DNA of 64,000 nt from Lachnospiraceae bacterium Marseille-Q4251 (GCA_018223435.1 JAGTTO010000001.1:124001-188000); one strand, 5' to 3'; counted from the first letter of the stretch, positions 1 to 9,277 are shown. Notes: generated by a model from the sequence alone, not told the origin. Translations and numbers: made by a program.

Positions 1-209
1 TTCTTCAGATAAATAATATACTGCTCTCCTACCGGTTTATCGAGGCCCCAACGTGCCTTCAGGTTGTTGGCTACGGCCTCTGGAAGAACTTTCATGCTGT
101 CCTGGGTGGGGTCGCCCGGAATACAGTTCATCAGAAAGAAGGTGATGGTAAGAATTACCCACAGAGTTACGATCATGTAACCGATCTTCTTTAATATGTA
201 TTTAATCAT
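1..209 (-). CDS. Opp/Dpp-type ABC transporter permease, N-terminal part
   Basis: Partial gene whose 3' end lies beyond the left edge; about 69 N-terminal residues are visible. They start MIKYILKKIGYMIVTLWVIL and run on to ITFFLMNCIPGDP, the typical first membrane helix and following PGDP motif of OppB/DppB permeases. These form half of the membrane channel of peptide/nickel family ABC importers. An AGGAGG site lies just upstream of the ATG. The gene follows the solute-binding protein gene on the same strand, separated by three hairpins that probably lower permease expression relative to the binding protein. The family call is firm; the substrate is unknown. Confidence 0.85.
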   Translation of the reverse strand, partial: MIKYILKKIGYMIVTLWVILTITFFLMNCIPGDPTQDSMKVLPEAVANNLKARWGLDKPVGEQYIIYLK

Positions 210-237
210 TTAGTCGCACCTCCTAAGTGAAAGCCTA

Positions 238-383
238 GTGTTCTGTATCGCGCATCTTTCGATTTGAAAATGAGCGATACAGAACACCAGGAATCTTTGA
301 CTTATAAATGCCGGAACGCATGGGAAGCTCTACCTCCCACAGGTTCCGGCACCTTTCAACAGATCACCTGGTGAGATCTGTTG
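238..383 (-). terminator. Three successive hairpins between binding-protein and permease genes
   Basis: Three inverted repeats are visible: GTGTTCTGTATCGC at 238-251 with its complement at 274-287; TGCCGGAAC at 309-317 with 343-351, enclosing TGGGA/TCCCA; and CAACAGATC at 357-365 with 375-383. None has a long T run on the minus strand. They are better read as partial terminators or mRNA-protecting stems that set the binding protein : permease ratio than as a full stop. Confidence 0.6.
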
Positions 384-402
384 CTCTAGTGATAATTATC
401 TG

Positions 403-2040
403 TTACTCAGCAAGATATGCATCTCTGAACTCGATGGAAGGACCACCTGCGCCGTTGACGTATACGCCCTGAAGTTTCGGGTTTACAACAACGTTGGAGT
501 AAGAGAAGGTAACCGGGGAGATACCGCATTTATCAACAGTCAGGATTTTCTCAGCTTTTGCGAAGTTCTCGCCGCGGACTTTCATGTCAGACTCGGTCTT
601 GCAGGCATTTACCAGCTCGTCATACTCAGCATCAGAGAAGAATGCGGGGTTGTTGCCGTCGCCGGTGGTGTAGCACTGCATGAAGGTCATCGGATCGTTG
701 TAGTCTGCGCCCCATCCGGTCTGGCAGATCTGGTACTGTCCTTTGGAAACCTGGTTGTTGAAGGAAGAGTTATCGGAAGCAGTCTCGATGTTTACAACAA
801 CGCCGAGTTTTGTCTGCCACTGGTTCTGATAGTACTCAGCTGCAACCTTGGTCTCGTTATCAGCGTTTCTCTGGAGGAAGGTAACCTCGAGGGTCTCGCC
901 TGCTTTGCCGATCTCCTCAAGACCTTTGTTCAGAAGCTCTACCGGATCCTGCTCAAGGAGCTCTTTCATGGGCTCTTCATAGAGGTCACGGAACAGATCG
1001 TCGCCGATAGCGGTTCCGTAAGGAATCTCACCGTAAGCGGCCTGATCTTTTTTCAGAACGTTCTTTACATAAGACTCACGGTCGAAGGCGATCGCAAAGG
1101 CTTTACGGATGTTCTCGTTTGAGAATACGCCGTCCGGATCTTCGTTGTTGAAGCAGATGTAGCTGTTTCTCGGCTGCGGGCCGGAAATCAGGGTGATCTC
1201 GCCGGAATCAATCTTGGACTGAACCTGATCGATATACTCGGTACGAACGTTTCTTAACAGATCAATCTGTCCCTGATCGAAGAGCTGCTGTCTGGTGTTC
1301 TCATCCTGAGCCAGAACCATGTCGATCTCGTCCAGTTTGATGTTGTCAGCATCCCAGTAGTTCGGGTTCTTTTTCAGAACAACTTTGGAACCACGGGTCC
1401 ACTCGGAGATGTAATACGGACCGCACTGAGCCAGATCGTCTACGATTGCTCCGTAGGAAGAGTTGTTCTCGCCTTCGGTCTTGGATTCCGGAACCGGAGT
1501 GATGTTTGCGAAGGTCAGAAGCTGTGCGAAGTACGGGATCGGCTCGGTGAGGGTGATCTCCAGAGTCTTGTCATCGATGGCTTTGGCTCCTACATCCTCT
1601 TTTGCGCCTGAACCGGTGTTGAAAGCTTCGCCGCCAGCGATGCAGTAGAAGATACCTGCGTTATGGCAGTTTACTTCCGGGTCGAATACACGGCGGATGG
1701 AGTTTACATAGTCCTCTGCAACAACCGGTGTTCCGTCGGAATATTTGTTGTCACGCAGATGGAAGGTCCAAACCAGGCCGTCGTCAGAAGTTTCGTAGCT
1801 TTCTGCGCCTGCGTTGGTCAGCTTTCCGTCGATCAGACGAACCAGGGTCTCCTGGCACTCCAGAACGATGGAGTTTTTCTGATCATCATCTGCACGTCCG
1901 GGATCCATGGTATCCGGATCGGAGAACATGACGGTGCTTACAACGGCCTCACCGTCTGCTGATACAGCAATTCCGGTTCCGGCTACTACAGTCATGGTCA
2001 TGGCTGTTGCAAGTAATGCTGACAGAAGTTTTCTTTTCAT
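403..2040 (-). CDS. Family 5 extracellular solute-binding protein of an Opp/Dpp-type ABC transporter
   Basis: A 545-residue extracellular solute-binding protein. It opens with a signal peptide (KRKLL, a hydrophobic stretch, then AVSADG), followed by the family 5 pattern MFSDPDTMDPGRADDD and a later FNNEDPDGVFSNENIRKAF segment. Length fits OppA/DppA. It captures oligopeptides or similar solutes outside the membrane and delivers them to the permease encoded just downstream. Oddly for a Gram-positive binding protein, no lipobox cysteine is visible near the cleavage region, so membrane tethering is unclear. The ATG is preceded by GAGAGGAC. The gene upstream encodes an alpha-galactosidase, so an oligosaccharide substrate is possible but unproven. 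Confidence 0.9.
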   Translation of the reverse strand: MKRKLLSALLATAMTMTVVAGTGIAVSADGEAVVSTVMFSDPDTMDPGRADDDQKNSIVLECQETLVRLIDGKLTNAGAESYETSDDGLVWTFHLRDNKYSDGTPVVAEDYVNSIRRVFDPEVNCHNAGIFYCIAGGEAFNTGSGAKEDVGAKAIDDKTLEITLTEPIPYFAQLLTFANITPVPESKTEGENNSSYGAIVDDLAQCGPYYISEWTRGSKVVLKKNPNYWDADNIKLDEIDMVLAQDENTRQQLFDQGQIDLLRNVRTEYIDQVQSKIDSGEITLISGPQPRNSYICFNNEDPDGVFSNENIRKAFAIAFDRESYVKNVLKKDQAAYGEIPYGTAIGDDLFRDLYEEPMKELLEQDPVELLNKGLEEIGKAGETLEVTFLQRNADNETKVAAEYYQNQWQTKLGVVVNIETASDNSSFNNQVSKGQYQICQTGWGADYNDPMTFMQCYTTGDGNNPAFFSDAEYDELVNACKTESDMKVRGENFAKAEKILTVDKCGISPVTFSYSNVVVNPKLQGVYVNGAGGPSIEFRDAYLAE

Positions 2041-2062
2041 AGTTTTGTCCTCTCTTTCATAA

Positions 2063-2106
2063 AAAGATTTTTATATTTACCATGCTTTGCATGGAAAAAT
2101 ATCTTT
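2063..2106 (-). terminator. Hairpin between alpha-galactosidase and binding-protein genes
   Basis: A CCATGC/GCATGG core (2080-2085 with 2089-2094, loop TTT) is extended by A/T-rich arms (AAAGAT against ATCTTT). On the minus strand it is followed by a short T run running into the next gene's leader. It is probably a weak terminator or attenuator. Confidence 0.5.
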
Positions 2107-2107
2107 C

Positions 2108-4327
2108 TCAGAGTTTTTTCAGATAAAAGACTCTGGACTGGTAGTCCCCCTGGGGAACGCCGGTGCCGCTGACGCCGCAGGCTTCATCGGAGGTCACAAG
2201 ACCGGCCTGTATCAGTTCGTCGCCATAAAAGCTTCCCTCAAAGCCCGATACCTGATATTCCGCCTCCGGATCCAGTCCTGAAAGCCGAAGTCTCTGATAA
2301 CAGCCGTTTGCCGGCTGACGCTGGCGGTAATAACCGGCCAGAGCTTCCGTTCTGTCCTCGGAAACCACAACCCAGGCAGCTTCATCGCCCTCAAAAGGAC
2401 TGATAAGACGATAAAAGTTTCCGGTCATGATGAGTTTCCGGTGTTCCTTCACGAAACGGATCTGCTGGCGGACTTCTTCTTTCTCTTCCTCCGTCAGGAT
2501 GTTCAGATCCAGCTCATAGCCAAACACGCCAAAGAGCGCCGTCTCTCCTCTGGTTTTCAGAGAAGTGTTTCTGTGGGTCTGCTGGTTCGGCGCTACCGAT
2601 ACATGACAGCCCATGGAACTTAAGGGATAAACCACAGAAGTTCCGTACTGAATCCTAAGCCGCTCCACCGCGTCGGTGTTATCGGAAGTCCAGGTCTGGG
2701 GCGCGTAATAGAGCATTCCCGGATCAAACCGGGCCCCGCCGCTGGCACAGGATTCAAAAAGAATATCTGGAAACTCGGTGATCAGCCGCTCATAGAGCGA
2801 ATAGATGCCGAGCATATGACGATGAAATACCTCACCCTGGAAAGCCGCGTCTCTTCCCTTGGAAAAGACCTCCGACATACTCCGGTTCATATCCCATTTA
2901 ATATAGGAAACAGGCGCTTCCCGGAGAACCTTCGCAATCATGTCGCCGATGCCTTTTACGACCTCCGGCTTGCTGTAATCCAGTACAAACTGGTTTCTGC
3001 CGTGGCACTGGGGTCTTCCCGGCTCGCCCAAGAGCCAGTCCGGATGTTCCCGGTAAAGGCGGCTCTCGTGATTGACCATCTCCGGCTCAATCCAGAGACC
3101 AAACTTCATGCCCAGGGCTTCGACTTTTTTCGCCACTCCGGTAATGCCCTCCGGCAGTTTGGAAAGGTCCGGATACCAGTCTCCCAGAGAACTGGTGGCG
3201 TCGTCTCTCTTGCCGAACCAGCCGTCGTCCAGAACCATAAGCTCCACGCCGAGGTCTGCAGCGGTCCGGGAGATATTGAGGATCTTCTCCTCGGTAAAAT
3301 TCATAAAAGTAGCTTCCCAGTTGTTGATGAGAACCGGTCTTACTTTATCTCTCCAGCTGCCCCGGCAGAGTCTCGTGCGGTACAGCTTATGGAAGGTCTG
3401 ACTCATGCCGTTCAGTCCTTCGGAAGAATAAACCATCACGGCCTCCGGCGTCTGGAAACTCTCGCCGGGTTTCAACGTCCAGGAAAAGCCTTCCGGATGA
3501 ATGCCTAAAAGCACTCTCGTGACTCCGTAGGTGTCCACATTGACCTTGCCAAGGAAATTGCCGCTGTATACCAGGCTGAAACCGAGAACTTCGCCCTGCT
3601 TCTCATCCGCATTGGGTCGTTTCAGCGCCAGGAACGGATTAAACTGATGGCTGCTGTGGCCTCTCATGCTGTAGACTTCCTGGGCGCCCTCTCTTAAGTG
3701 TTCCGTTCGGACATAACGTTCTCTCGCCCAGGCTCCTGTCAGCGTCACCAGATCGTAATCCCGGTCCGGAAGATCCAGGGAAAGGCTCATAGCTTCATCG
3801 AGGACTACCGTCTCCTCTCCGGTCTGACGGAAGCAGGCGTTTCGACAGACAGCCGGGAACGCTTCATAGATCGTATAACTGAGGATCAGCTCGGTTCCGA
3901 TGAGTTCATCTTTTAAAGTGATCTCAAGGGTCTCCGCTTCGTTTTCTTTTTCCACATAGGTGGCCGGAAGTCCTGGAAGCTTCGGTTTGCCCGGATAAAT
4001 CCGGTGACTCTGGTAAACGAAACCGGAAAGGCGGCTGCCATTCTCACGGAGCAGCTCATAGGCCGGATAACGCATATCTCCTGTTCCGTAAGCCGGATAT
4101 TCCTGCCTTAAGGCCTCCAGGGAGAAAAAACGGTCTCCCTCATAAACGCAAGGAGCCATATCCCGAAATCCAAGCTCACTTAAGTGGGAAAAATCTTCCC
4201 GGTCCCTCAGTCGCGCTCCCGTATAGAGCTGACCCAGCTGGCCATTCCGCATAATCTGGAAAATATAGCTGATCTTATCATTGTAAAGGTGAAATTCTCT
4301 GGTCTTTTCGTGATAAACGATGCTCAT
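2108..4327 (-). CDS. Alpha-galactosidase, glycoside hydrolase family 36
   Basis: A 739-residue cytosolic enzyme (no signal peptide) that removes terminal alpha-1,6-galactose from melibiose, raffinose-type sugars and galactomannan fragments. The family's two catalytic aspartates are visible: the nucleophile in KWDMNR (Asp479) and the acid/base in SDNTDA (Asp549), both at the usual spacing for Firmicute GH36 enzymes. The motif WFGKRDD and the cysteine-containing SCASGGARFDPGM segment are also typical. Length is normal. GGGGAAAC lies before the ATG. It has its own promoter with an overlapping inverted repeat, so local induction is likely. It is followed by a family 5 ABC transporter that may supply its substrate. 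Confidence 0.95.
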   Translation of the reverse strand: MSIVYHEKTREFHLYNDKISYIFQIMRNGQLGQLYTGARLRDREDFSHLSELGFRDMAPCVYEGDRFFSLEALRQEYPAYGTGDMRYPAYELLRENGSRLSGFVYQSHRIYPGKPKLPGLPATYVEKENEAETLEITLKDELIGTELILSYTIYEAFPAVCRNACFRQTGEETVVLDEAMSLSLDLPDRDYDLVTLTGAWARERYVRTEHLREGAQEVYSMRGHSSHQFNPFLALKRPNADEKQGEVLGFSLVYSGNFLGKVNVDTYGVTRVLLGIHPEGFSWTLKPGESFQTPEAVMVYSSEGLNGMSQTFHKLYRTRLCRGSWRDKVRPVLINNWEATFMNFTEEKILNISRTAADLGVELMVLDDGWFGKRDDATSSLGDWYPDLSKLPEGITGVAKKVEALGMKFGLWIEPEMVNHESRLYREHPDWLLGEPGRPQCHGRNQFVLDYSKPEVVKGIGDMIAKVLREAPVSYIKWDMNRSMSEVFSKGRDAAFQGEVFHRHMLGIYSLYERLITEFPDILFESCASGGARFDPGMLYYAPQTWTSDNTDAVERLRIQYGTSVVYPLSSMGCHVSVAPNQQTHRNTSLKTRGETALFGVFGYELDLNILTEEEKEEVRQQIRFVKEHRKLIMTGNFYRLISPFEGDEAAWVVVSEDRTEALAGYYRQRQPANGCYQRLRLSGLDPEAEYQVSGFEGSFYGDELIQAGLVTSDEACGVSGTGVPQGDYQSRVFYLKKL

Positions 4328-4403
4328 GGAATGTTTCCCCTTTTCTGATTTCTAATGAAAACTCATCAAAAATCATCTTCTCTTTTCTTTATTAACTGTT
4401 ACA

Positions 4404-4433
4404 AATATACCACGCAGTATATTAACTTGTCAA
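4404..4433 (-). promoter_or_regulatory. Promoter of the alpha-galactosidase gene with overlapping inverted repeat
   Basis: On the minus strand TTGACA (4428-4433) is separated by 18 bases from TATATT (4404-4409). AATATAC and GTATATT (4404-4410 and 4417-4423) form an inverted repeat lying on the -10 element, a plausible repressor operator. The regulator is not identified. Confidence 0.65.
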
Positions 4434-4489
4434 TACTATATACATATTTTCAACAAAATAATATTAGATATATCTTTTATTCTGTGCAA

Positions 4490-4537
4490 TTCATTCAAAA
4501 GAAATACAGCAGATACAGAATCTCTGTACCTGCTGTA
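4490..4537 (-). terminator. Terminator of the citrate synthase-gntR-icd operon
   Basis: TACAGCAG-A-TACAGA (from 4505) pairs with TCTGTA-C-CTGCTGTA (to 4537) around a three-base loop. On the minus strand it is followed by TTTCTTTTG. It lies 60 bases beyond the icd stop codon. Confidence 0.8.
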
Positions 4538-4597
4538 TGGATGGGTTCTGATAGGAAGCATCTCTTATTATGCATACTTTATAATTAGATATATCTT

Positions 4598-5809
4598 TTA
4601 TGCAAGACTTTTCTCCAGATTCTCGCGGACCGCCTTGATAAAGCCTTCACTGTTCAGCACGGTCGGATTCTCAATGCTGGTGATCAGAGCCAGATCCTTG
4701 GTCATCTTTCCACTCTCGATCGTGGAAAGGGTGGCCTTCTCGAGTTTATCCGCAAAGGTCATAAGCTCCGGAATCTGATCCAGCTCGCCGCGCTTTCTTA
4801 AGGCTCCGCTCCAGGCAAAGATCGTAGCCACGGAGTTAGTGGAAGTCTCCTCCCCTTTCAGATATTTGTAATAGTGGCGCTGTACAGTGCCGTGGGCTGC
4901 CTCGTACTCAAACTTGCCGTCCGGGCTCACGAGAACGGAGGTCATCATAGCAAGAGAACCAAAAGCGGAAGACACCATATCGCTCATCACGTCGCCGTCA
5001 TAGTTCTTGCAGGCCCAGATAAAGCCGCCCTCGGCCTTCATGATCCGGGCAACCGCATCATCGATCAGGGTATAGAAATAGGTGATGCCTGCCTTTTCAA
5101 AGGCTTCTTTATAGTCTCTATCGTAAATCTCCTGGAAAATATCCTTGAAGGTATGGTCATATTTCTTGGAGATTGTATCTTTGGTGGCAAACCAGACATC
5201 CTGTTTCGTATTCAGCGCATACTGGAAGCAGCTCCTAGCGAAGCTCTCAATGGAACTGTTCAGGTTGTGCATGCCCTGAAGAACGCCCGGGCCCTTAAAC
5301 TGATGAATCAACTCTCTCGTCTCGGTTCCATCCTCAGCCGTAAAGACAAGCTCTGCCTTTCCCGGTCCCGGAACGATCATCTCGGAGGCCTTGTAGACGT
5401 CGCCGTAGGCGTGACGGGCCAGAGTAATCGGTTTCTTCCAGTTTTTCACGCAGGGCTCGATGCCTTTTACCACGATCGGAGCACGGAACACGGTGCCGTC
5501 CATAATAGAACGGATCGTACCGTTGGGACTCTTCCACATCTCTTTTAAGTCGTACTCTTTCACCCGGGCTGCATTGGGGGTGATGGTAGCGCACTTGACT
5601 GCCACGCCGTATTTGATGGCCGCCTTGGCAGAATCCACAGTCACCTGGTCATCAGTTTCGTCTCTGTGTTTGAGACCCAGATCGTAATACTCAGTTTTCA
5701 GATCAACAAAAGGAAGAAGAAGTTCATCCTTGATCATTTTCCAGAGAATCCTTGTCATCTCGTCCCCGTCCATCTCAACCAGCGGGGTCTGCATCTTTAT
5801 TTTTTCCAT
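4598..5809 (-). CDS. icd: NADP-type isocitrate dehydrogenase
   Basis: A 403-residue enzyme that converts isocitrate to 2-oxoglutarate and CO2. Sequence and length match the homodimeric 'eukaryotic-type' NADP-dependent subfamily. Visible landmarks are the substrate-binding SPNGTIRS, the metal-binding region IDDAVARIM through YDGDVMSD, and the cofactor segment [11 protein letters not shown]. It is the last gene of an operon with a Re-citrate-synthase-like gene and a GntR regulator. Its start overlaps the regulator by 13 bases and is preceded by GAGGACGAG. In an anaerobe lacking a full citric acid cycle the likely role is 2-oxoglutarate, hence glutamate, supply. Aconitase is not in the window. 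Confidence 0.96.
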   Translation of the reverse strand: MEKIKMQTPLVEMDGDEMTRILWKMIKDELLLPFVDLKTEYYDLGLKHRDETDDQVTVDSAKAAIKYGVAVKCATITPNAARVKEYDLKEMWKSPNGTIRSIMDGTVFRAPIVVKGIEPCVKNWKKPITLARHAYGDVYKASEMIVPGPGKAELVFTAEDGTETRELIHQFKGPGVLQGMHNLNSSIESFARSCFQYALNTKQDVWFATKDTISKKYDHTFKDIFQEIYDRDYKEAFEKAGITYFYTLIDDAVARIMKAEGGFIWACKNYDGDVMSDMVSSAFGSLAMMTSVLVSPDGKFEYEAAHGTVQRHYYKYLKGEETSTNSVATIFAWSGALRKRGELDQIPELMTFADKLEKATLSTIESGKMTKDLALITSIENPTVLNSEGFIKAVRENLEKSLA

Positions 5810-6480
5810 TTTGTCTCGTCCTCCATGATCGTTTCTATCTGACAGTTTCGGATATTGCTGATGGTATTCATCACATGTCTGGTAGCCAGCTCATCCGCCC
5901 GGTCCGGATTCTTGTCCCGGATGGCCAGCATAATATTTTCATGCTCCTGGGTGGATTTTTCCGCCCGCTGGCCGCTCTCCAGGGAAGTCTTCCGCACACG
6001 CTGGACATACTGGTGCAGGTTCTTAAGCTCATGCTCCAGAAGTTTGCTCTGGCAGCCCTCAAAGAGGATCTCATGGAAACGGCTGTCCAGCTCTACCAGC
6101 TGGTCATAGTTGCCCTTTTTCTCATGAAATTTGGAGAGGAGAATCACTTCCTCCATCTCGTCCAGCTGCTCTCTCGTGATCCGCTCGCAGGCCATCCGGG
6201 CGCAGAGCCCTTCCAGCCGGGAACGCATCTGGTAGATGACCTCCACATCCTGGGCCGTGATGCCATTGACGTAAGCGCCCTTGTTCGGCACAATCGTCAC
6301 CCGTCCTTCAAGCTCCAGCTGTCTTAACGCCTCCCGTACCGGGGTCCGGGAAACACCCAGCTCTTTTCCGAGGGTGCTCTCCCGGAGCTCCTCCTGGTAT
6401 TTGTAACGGCCGCTCAATATATTTTCCCGTATGGTATGAAACACTTTCCCCCGAAGGGAAAACTGATCTGTCGCGTCCAC
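5797..6480 (-). CDS. GntR-family transcriptional regulator, FadR/FCD subgroup
   Basis: A 227-residue regulator. The N-terminal winged helix-turn-helix shows the GntR pattern [20 protein letters not shown]. The C-terminal helical domain carries the conserved histidines of the FCD metal/ligand pocket (SRFHEIL, QEHENIM, TRHVM). The GTG start was chosen because AAGGAGG lies eight bases upstream; the ATG two codons earlier (6486) is only two bases from that site. It sits between the citrate synthase-like and icd genes, so it probably controls its own operon by binding the palindrome at the upstream promoter. The effector may be a citrate-pathway acid; this is inferred only from context. Confidence 0.9.
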   Translation of the reverse strand: MDATDQFSLRGKVFHTIRENILSGRYKYQEELRESTLGKELGVSRTPVREALRQLELEGRVTIVPNKGAYVNGITAQDVEVIYQMRSRLEGLCARMACERITREQLDEMEEVILLSKFHEKKGNYDQLVELDSRFHEILFEGCQSKLLEHELKNLHQYVQRVRKTSLESGQRAEKSTQEHENIMLAIRDKNPDRADELATRHVMNTISNIRNCQIETIMEDETKWKK

Positions 6481-6493
6481 AGACATATCCTCC

Positions 6494-7936
6494 TTAAAGT
6501 TCCGAATCCGGAACAGTTTCTTTGAGCGCCGGAGCCCCTTTTCTTCCGGGGAGCGGGATATTCAGTTTCTTGCAGGAATCGCTGATGACGGTCACAAGCT
6601 CCTGATTGGTCAGGATCGTCACACGACCGCTCTCATACTCCCGGTCTACCCACTCTTTGACCATTTTTACCAGAGGCGTATCCTTGCTGATCTTCTCCTC
6701 CTCCGGCAGATGATAGTAGGTATTGATCCAGTGGGCAATTCCCGCAAGGCCGGAAGTGTTGGATACTGCCACCAGCACCGGACGGTTCAGAAATTTATCC
6801 GTATCGAAAATATTGTAAATCTCCTCGTTTTTCAGAAGACCGTCCGCATGGATGCCCGCCCGGGTTACATTGAAGTTCTCGCCGACGAAAGGCGTTCTGG
6901 GCGGCACATGGTAGCCGATCTCCTTCTCATAGTATTCTGCCAGCTCTGTGATGATTCTGGTGTCCATTCCATCCAGAGTGCCGCGAAGCTGGGCGTACTC
7001 AAATACCATAGCCTCCAGAGGCGTGTTTCCTGTCCGCTCGCCGATACCGAAGAGGGAGCAGTTGACGCCGCTGGCGCCATAGAGCCAGGCTGTGGTGGAG
7101 TTGGTCACAGCTTTGTAGAAATCGTTGTGGCCGTGCCACTCGATGAGCTCGCTGGGAACGCCCGCATGGGTCATAATACCGTAAATGATACCGGGTACGG
7201 AACGCGGAATCACGGCTCCGGGGTAGTTGACGCCATACCCCATGGTGTCGCAGCAGCGAACCTTGATGGGAATCTGATAAAATTCCATCAGACGCATAAG
7301 CTCCAGGCAGAAGGGAATCACATAACCGTAGATATCGGCTCTGGTGATATCCTCCAGATGACAACGGGGACTCACACCGATCTCCAGGCAGTCACGGATG
7401 ATACCGAGGTAATGCTCCATAGCCTCTCTTCTGGTCATTTTCATCTTATAGAAGATATGATAATCGGAACAGCTGACCAGGATACCTGTCTCTTTCATTC
7501 CGATGTCTTTTACCAACTCAAAGTCTTTCTTGTTGGCACGGATCCAGCTCGTGACCTCCGGGAATTTATAGCCCCGCTCCATACATTTGATGACGGCATC
7601 TCTGTCCTTCTTGCTGTACAGGAAAAATTCGGACTGGCGGATCTTGCCTTTGGGGCCACCCAGTTTATGCAGATAATCAAAGATCGTTACGATCTGTTCG
7701 GTGCTGTAGGGAGCACGGGACTGCTGCCCGTCACGGAAGGTCGTATCCGTGATCCAGATTTCCTCCGGCATGTGATGCGGAACCACGCGGTCATTGAATG
7801 CGATCTTGGGAACCTCACTGTAAGGAAACAGGTTCCGGAAAACGTTGGGGGTCTTTACATCCACGAGGGGATACATGTGCTCTTCCAGCTCGAGAAGATT
7901 TGTCTTGTTGTTCATTGTCACACGACGGTTTTCCAT
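6494..7936 (-). CDS. Re-citrate-synthase-like enzyme (isopropylmalate/homocitrate synthase superfamily)
   Basis: A 480-residue protein of the HMG-CoA lyase-like aldol family, with the TTFRDGQQSR metal/substrate motif, the HLEDITRAD segment, and EWHGHNDFYKA with its metal-ligand histidines. This family also holds 2-isopropylmalate and homocitrate synthases. The operon partner icd and the close resemblance to clostridial Re-citrate synthases favour citrate formation from oxaloacetate and acetyl-CoA. Homocitrate synthase remains possible. The start was placed at MENRR because AGGAGTG lies at normal distance; an upstream in-frame ATG at 8014 would put the promoter inside the gene. Confidence 0.8.
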   Translation of the reverse strand: MENRRVTMNNKTNLLELEEHMYPLVDVKTPNVFRNLFPYSEVPKIAFNDRVVPHHMPEEIWITDTTFRDGQQSRAPYSTEQIVTIFDYLHKLGGPKGKIRQSEFFLYSKKDRDAVIKCMERGYKFPEVTSWIRANKKDFELVKDIGMKETGILVSCSDYHIFYKMKMTRREAMEHYLGIIRDCLEIGVSPRCHLEDITRADIYGYVIPFCLELMRLMEFYQIPIKVRCCDTMGYGVNYPGAVIPRSVPGIIYGIMTHAGVPSELIEWHGHNDFYKAVTNSTTAWLYGASGVNCSLFGIGERTGNTPLEAMVFEYAQLRGTLDGMDTRIITELAEYYEKEIGYHVPPRTPFVGENFNVTRAGIHADGLLKNEEIYNIFDTDKFLNRPVLVAVSNTSGLAGIAHWINTYYHLPEEEKISKDTPLVKMVKEWVDREYESGRVTILTNQELVTVISDSCKKLNIPLPGRKGAPALKETVPDSEL

Positions 7937-7981
7937 CTTTCTATCACTCCTATGCATCTGTTGTTTGTTTCTTTTTGCATC

Positions 7982-8010
7982 ATTGTATACAATTATACAT
8001 GTATTGTCAA
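7982..8010 (-). promoter_or_regulatory. Promoter with FadR-type palindrome for the citrate synthase-gntR-icd operon
   Basis: Minus strand TTGACA (8005-8010), 17-base spacer, TACAAT (7982-7987). A perfect 12-base palindrome ATTGTATACAAT (7982-7993) covers the -10 element. This is the style of site bound by FCD-type GntR repressors, and the operon's own GntR protein is the obvious candidate. Confidence 0.75.
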
Positions 8011-8165
8011 GCACATTTCAAAATAACTTGTGAAAAATATATCAAAATACCAGGGGAGAAAGTTCACAAAGTCGTCCATGCTTGCATGATAAGACTTTTG
8101 AACTTAGGACCCGCTCCCTGCATATACTGATAAAAAATGCATTCCACAAAAAAGGATGGAAATTT

Positions 8166-9068
8166 ATGGATCGCGTGCGAAAACTGACCGGAGCTGAGCC
8201 GCTCCTCACCAAAGGCTTTACCGGAAAGGGCATCACCGCGGCCATCCTGGACAGCGGAATCTACCCGCATCCGGACTTAAAGGAACGCATAATAGATTTC
8301 CGGGATTTCTTAAACGGGCAGACCGGCTGCTACGACGATTACGGCCATGGCACCCATGTGGCAGGGATCCTGGCCGGAAACGGAAAACTCTCCCGCGGCC
8401 GTTACCGGGGCATCGCTCCGGACTGCCGCCTGCTGCCGGTAAAAGTCCTGAACCGCCGCGGAAACGGCAGCCGTCAGGACATCCTCCGGGGCATCGAGTT
8501 TGTCATCGCCACCAGAGAACAGTATCACACCCGGATTCTCAACATCTCTGTCGGCACTCTGGAGGAAGGAAAAGATGACGAGGAGCTCATTCAGGCCGTG
8601 GAAACCGCCTGGGACGCCGGCCTTGTCGTGGTAGCCGCCGCAGGCAATCTGGGGCCCGGAAAGGAAAGCATCACAAGCCCCGGGAGCAGTCGGAAGATCA
8701 TCACAGTCGGAGCCTCCGACGACGAGCGAAAAGAAGAATTTTTCAAAAGGAGCCGGATCCAGCCCGGCTATTCCGGCCGCGGGCCCACCTGCGCCTGTAT
8801 TGTAAAGCCGGAGCTTACGGTTCCCGGCACAGGGATCGTCTCCTGCAACGCCCGCTACGCTTCCACCCGCCGGGCTTACACAGTAAAAAGCGGCACCTCC
8901 ATGGCCACGCCTGTGGTTTCTGGAGCCGCCGCTCTGCTTCTCTCTCTGCATCCGGATCTTTCCAATCTCGATGTCAAAATGCACATGCGCGAAAGCGCTG
9001 TCGATCTGAAACTTCCCGGAAGCCGTCAGGGCTGGGGGGTTCTCCGGATCGACCGGTTACTTCGCTGA
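8166..9068 (+). CDS. Subtilisin-like serine protease (peptidase family S8)
   Basis: A 300-residue subtilase with the full catalytic triad: Asp29 in AILDSGI, His61 in HGTHVAG, the oxyanion-hole Asn in AAAGN, and Ser245 in SGTSMATP. There is no signal peptide and no long propeptide before the catalytic domain, resembling intracellular serine proteases of Bacillus. An intracellular or non-classically released enzyme is likely. The start at MDRVRK is supported by an upstream AAAGGATGG; an in-frame ATG at 8082 has no such site. It is transcribed divergently from the citrate synthase operon, and a hairpin with a T run some 210 bases past its stop codon may end its transcript. Confidence 0.9.
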   Translation: MDRVRKLTGAEPLLTKGFTGKGITAAILDSGIYPHPDLKERIIDFRDFLNGQTGCYDDYGHGTHVAGILAGNGKLSRGRYRGIAPDCRLLPVKVLNRRGNGSRQDILRGIEFVIATREQYHTRILNISVGTLEEGKDDEELIQAVETAWDAGLVVVAAAGNLGPGKESITSPGSSRKIITVGASDDERKEEFFKRSRIQPGYSGRGPTCACIVKPELTVPGTGIVSCNARYASTRRAYTVKSGTSMATPVVSGAAALLLSLHPDLSNLDVKMHMRESAVDLKLPGSRQGWGVLRIDRLLR

Positions 9069-9070
9069 TC

Positions 9071-9265
9071 TTATTTTTTCTTTCTATGAATGTGGATTTC
9101 CGGAATCGCCACATTCTCATAAGTGATGTTTTCTTCCGGCTCCGGCTCCGGTTCCGGTTCTTCCTCGTGGGCCTCTCCGATATGAACCTCGGGGACAGCG
9201 AGATTTTCGCTTTCTATCTTGTAAGAAGTTTTTGCCTTCTCTTTTTTCTTTCTTCCAAAAAACAT
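9071..9265 (-). CDS. Small charged protein with a duplicated VPEVHI-like motif
   Basis: A 64-residue hypothetical protein. The start at MFFGRKKKEK is supported by GGGAGG a few bases upstream; an earlier ATG at 9289 lacks a site. The protein is basic at both ends with an acidic centre (a run of EPEPEPEE). It holds two similar segments, ENLAVPEVHIGE and ENVAIPEIHIHR, suggesting a short repeat that could be a peptide ligand or docking tag. No family was recognised and no membrane segment is seen. It ends two bases beyond the protease stop codon, convergently. Confidence 0.6.
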   Translation of the reverse strand: MFFGRKKKEKAKTSYKIESENLAVPEVHIGEAHEEEPEPEPEPEENITYENVAIPEIHIHRKKK

Positions 9266-9277
9266 AAATCCTCCCTC

